In this document: piece after piece, positions 63,702 to 64,000 of the stretch
Layout: every line of letters begins with the position of its first letter
Numbering within the stretch: position 1 is the first letter of the stretch
Origin: an uncultured Porphyromonadaceae bacterium
Lineage (GTDB): Bacteria; Bacteroidota; Bacteroidia; Bacteroidales; Muribaculaceae
NCBI GenBank assembly: GCA_947643665.1
Contig: CANRWW010000004.1
Location: forward strand, 27,010 to 91,009
Length of the DNA: 64,000 bases
Reading direction: 5' to 3'
Notes under the pieces: model-generated
What the model saw: the letters and a program-made list of their open reading frames with translations, nothing else
Told to the model about the DNA's origin: nothing
Database searches by the model: none
Translations under genes and position numbers: made by a program

Positions 63702-64000
63702 TAATACGTCCTATTCTTTACTTAAAAAAGTGACAACAGGATCGAAAAAGCGTTTTTGGAAAGCCCCCATTCTGATACCCATCGCGACAAAGCAGCTTTG
63801 TCATACGTGGCCAACTTAAAGCAACTTCGTCAGCAAGAATCAAAATTTCCCCTGGAGATGAGATGTGGAGTTTAAGATTTATTTTTATTACTGTCCGCTA
63901 AACCATAAAAGGGTGAGTCCAACTTCTTAAATGACAGAAGTTGGACTTACTTTTTGTATAGGACAAGCCCCCTCAGTAGTTTATGGGGACTTCGGGAGGC
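63702..64000. other. Window-end stretch: palindrome and terminator-like hairpin, no gene seen
   Basis: GACAAAGC-A-GCTTTGTC at 63786-63802 is a perfect palindrome. AGTCCAACTTCT/AGAAGTTGGACT at 63916-63947 is a 12-bp hairpin extendable to 15, followed by TACTTTTTG, and is terminator-like on the plus strand. TTACTGTCCGCTAAACC at 63888-63904 could be the edge of an insertion sequence. Nothing here can be assigned. Confidence 0.35.

Overview
The window reads as one contiguous chromosomal stretch of a Bacteroidales (Bacteroidota) genome. Four things point there. Many genes are preceded by the Bacteroidota promoter pattern (TTTG or TTG, 19-20 bases, TAnnTTTG) rather than -35/-10 boxes, and Shine-Dalgarno sequences are mostly absent. 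The tmRNA encodes the tag GENNYALAA. There is a 2490-residue SprA-type type IX secretion protein. Gene neighbourhoods such as ileS/DksA-like/lspA/DUF4296, pyrB-pyrI-flavin reductase-glyA and ruvA-sprA are typical of the phylum. A gut family such as Muribaculaceae is a guess, not a demonstration.

Layout. 0-7.3 kb: the 3' end of rodA, a Crp/Fnr regulator, an Omp85-type barrel, a phosphoethanolamine transferase, and the anaerobic ribonucleotide reductase pair nrdD-nrdG behind a palindrome-rich promoter region. 7.5-14.3 kb: a CorC/HlyC-type protein, an alpha/beta hydrolase, a Gfo/Idh/MocA oxidoreductase, rpmH, rubrerythrin, a pyrK without an adjacent pyrD, and an AAA ATPase. 14.2-24.2 kb, all on the minus strand: an operon-like block ileS, DksA-like, lspA, DUF4296 lipoprotein and a 109-residue protein, preceded by a three-gene cassette (hydrolase, membrane-anchored MurF-like ligase, Ddl) with its own strong promoter. 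24.3-28.6 kb: a two-component system divergent from a TonB-receptor-like barrel, with a 22-bp tandem repeat between them. 28.7-39.1 kb: guaB, a double-parvulin isomerase, pyrB-pyrI, a flavin reductase, glyA, plsC, nadC, pgeF and an orphan umuD. 39.2-51.4 kb: a likely long operon tsaC, sugar-phosphate transferase, ClC channel, ruvA, sprA.

51.5-57.7 kb is the accessory part. It has a small exported 11-mer-repeat protein with an NAD(P)H oxidoreductase, then tRNA-Ser(GCU) followed by a decayed tyrosine integrase. Next comes a compact minus-strand module of a 44-residue and a 156-residue protein with its own promoter and terminator, then a secreted protein of unknown function and a DUF5131 protein. 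57.7-64 kb returns to core genes: U32 protein, pta-ackA, lgt, tmRNA, then about 300 bases with no recognisable gene.

The main candidates for something new are the MurF-like/Ddl/hydrolase cassette, the 44+156-residue module in the tRNA-Ser island, the two-component/TonB-receptor locus with its tandem operator, and a plus-strand terminator embedded in a convergent coding sequence. All functional names come from recognising family motifs by eye; no database search was run.
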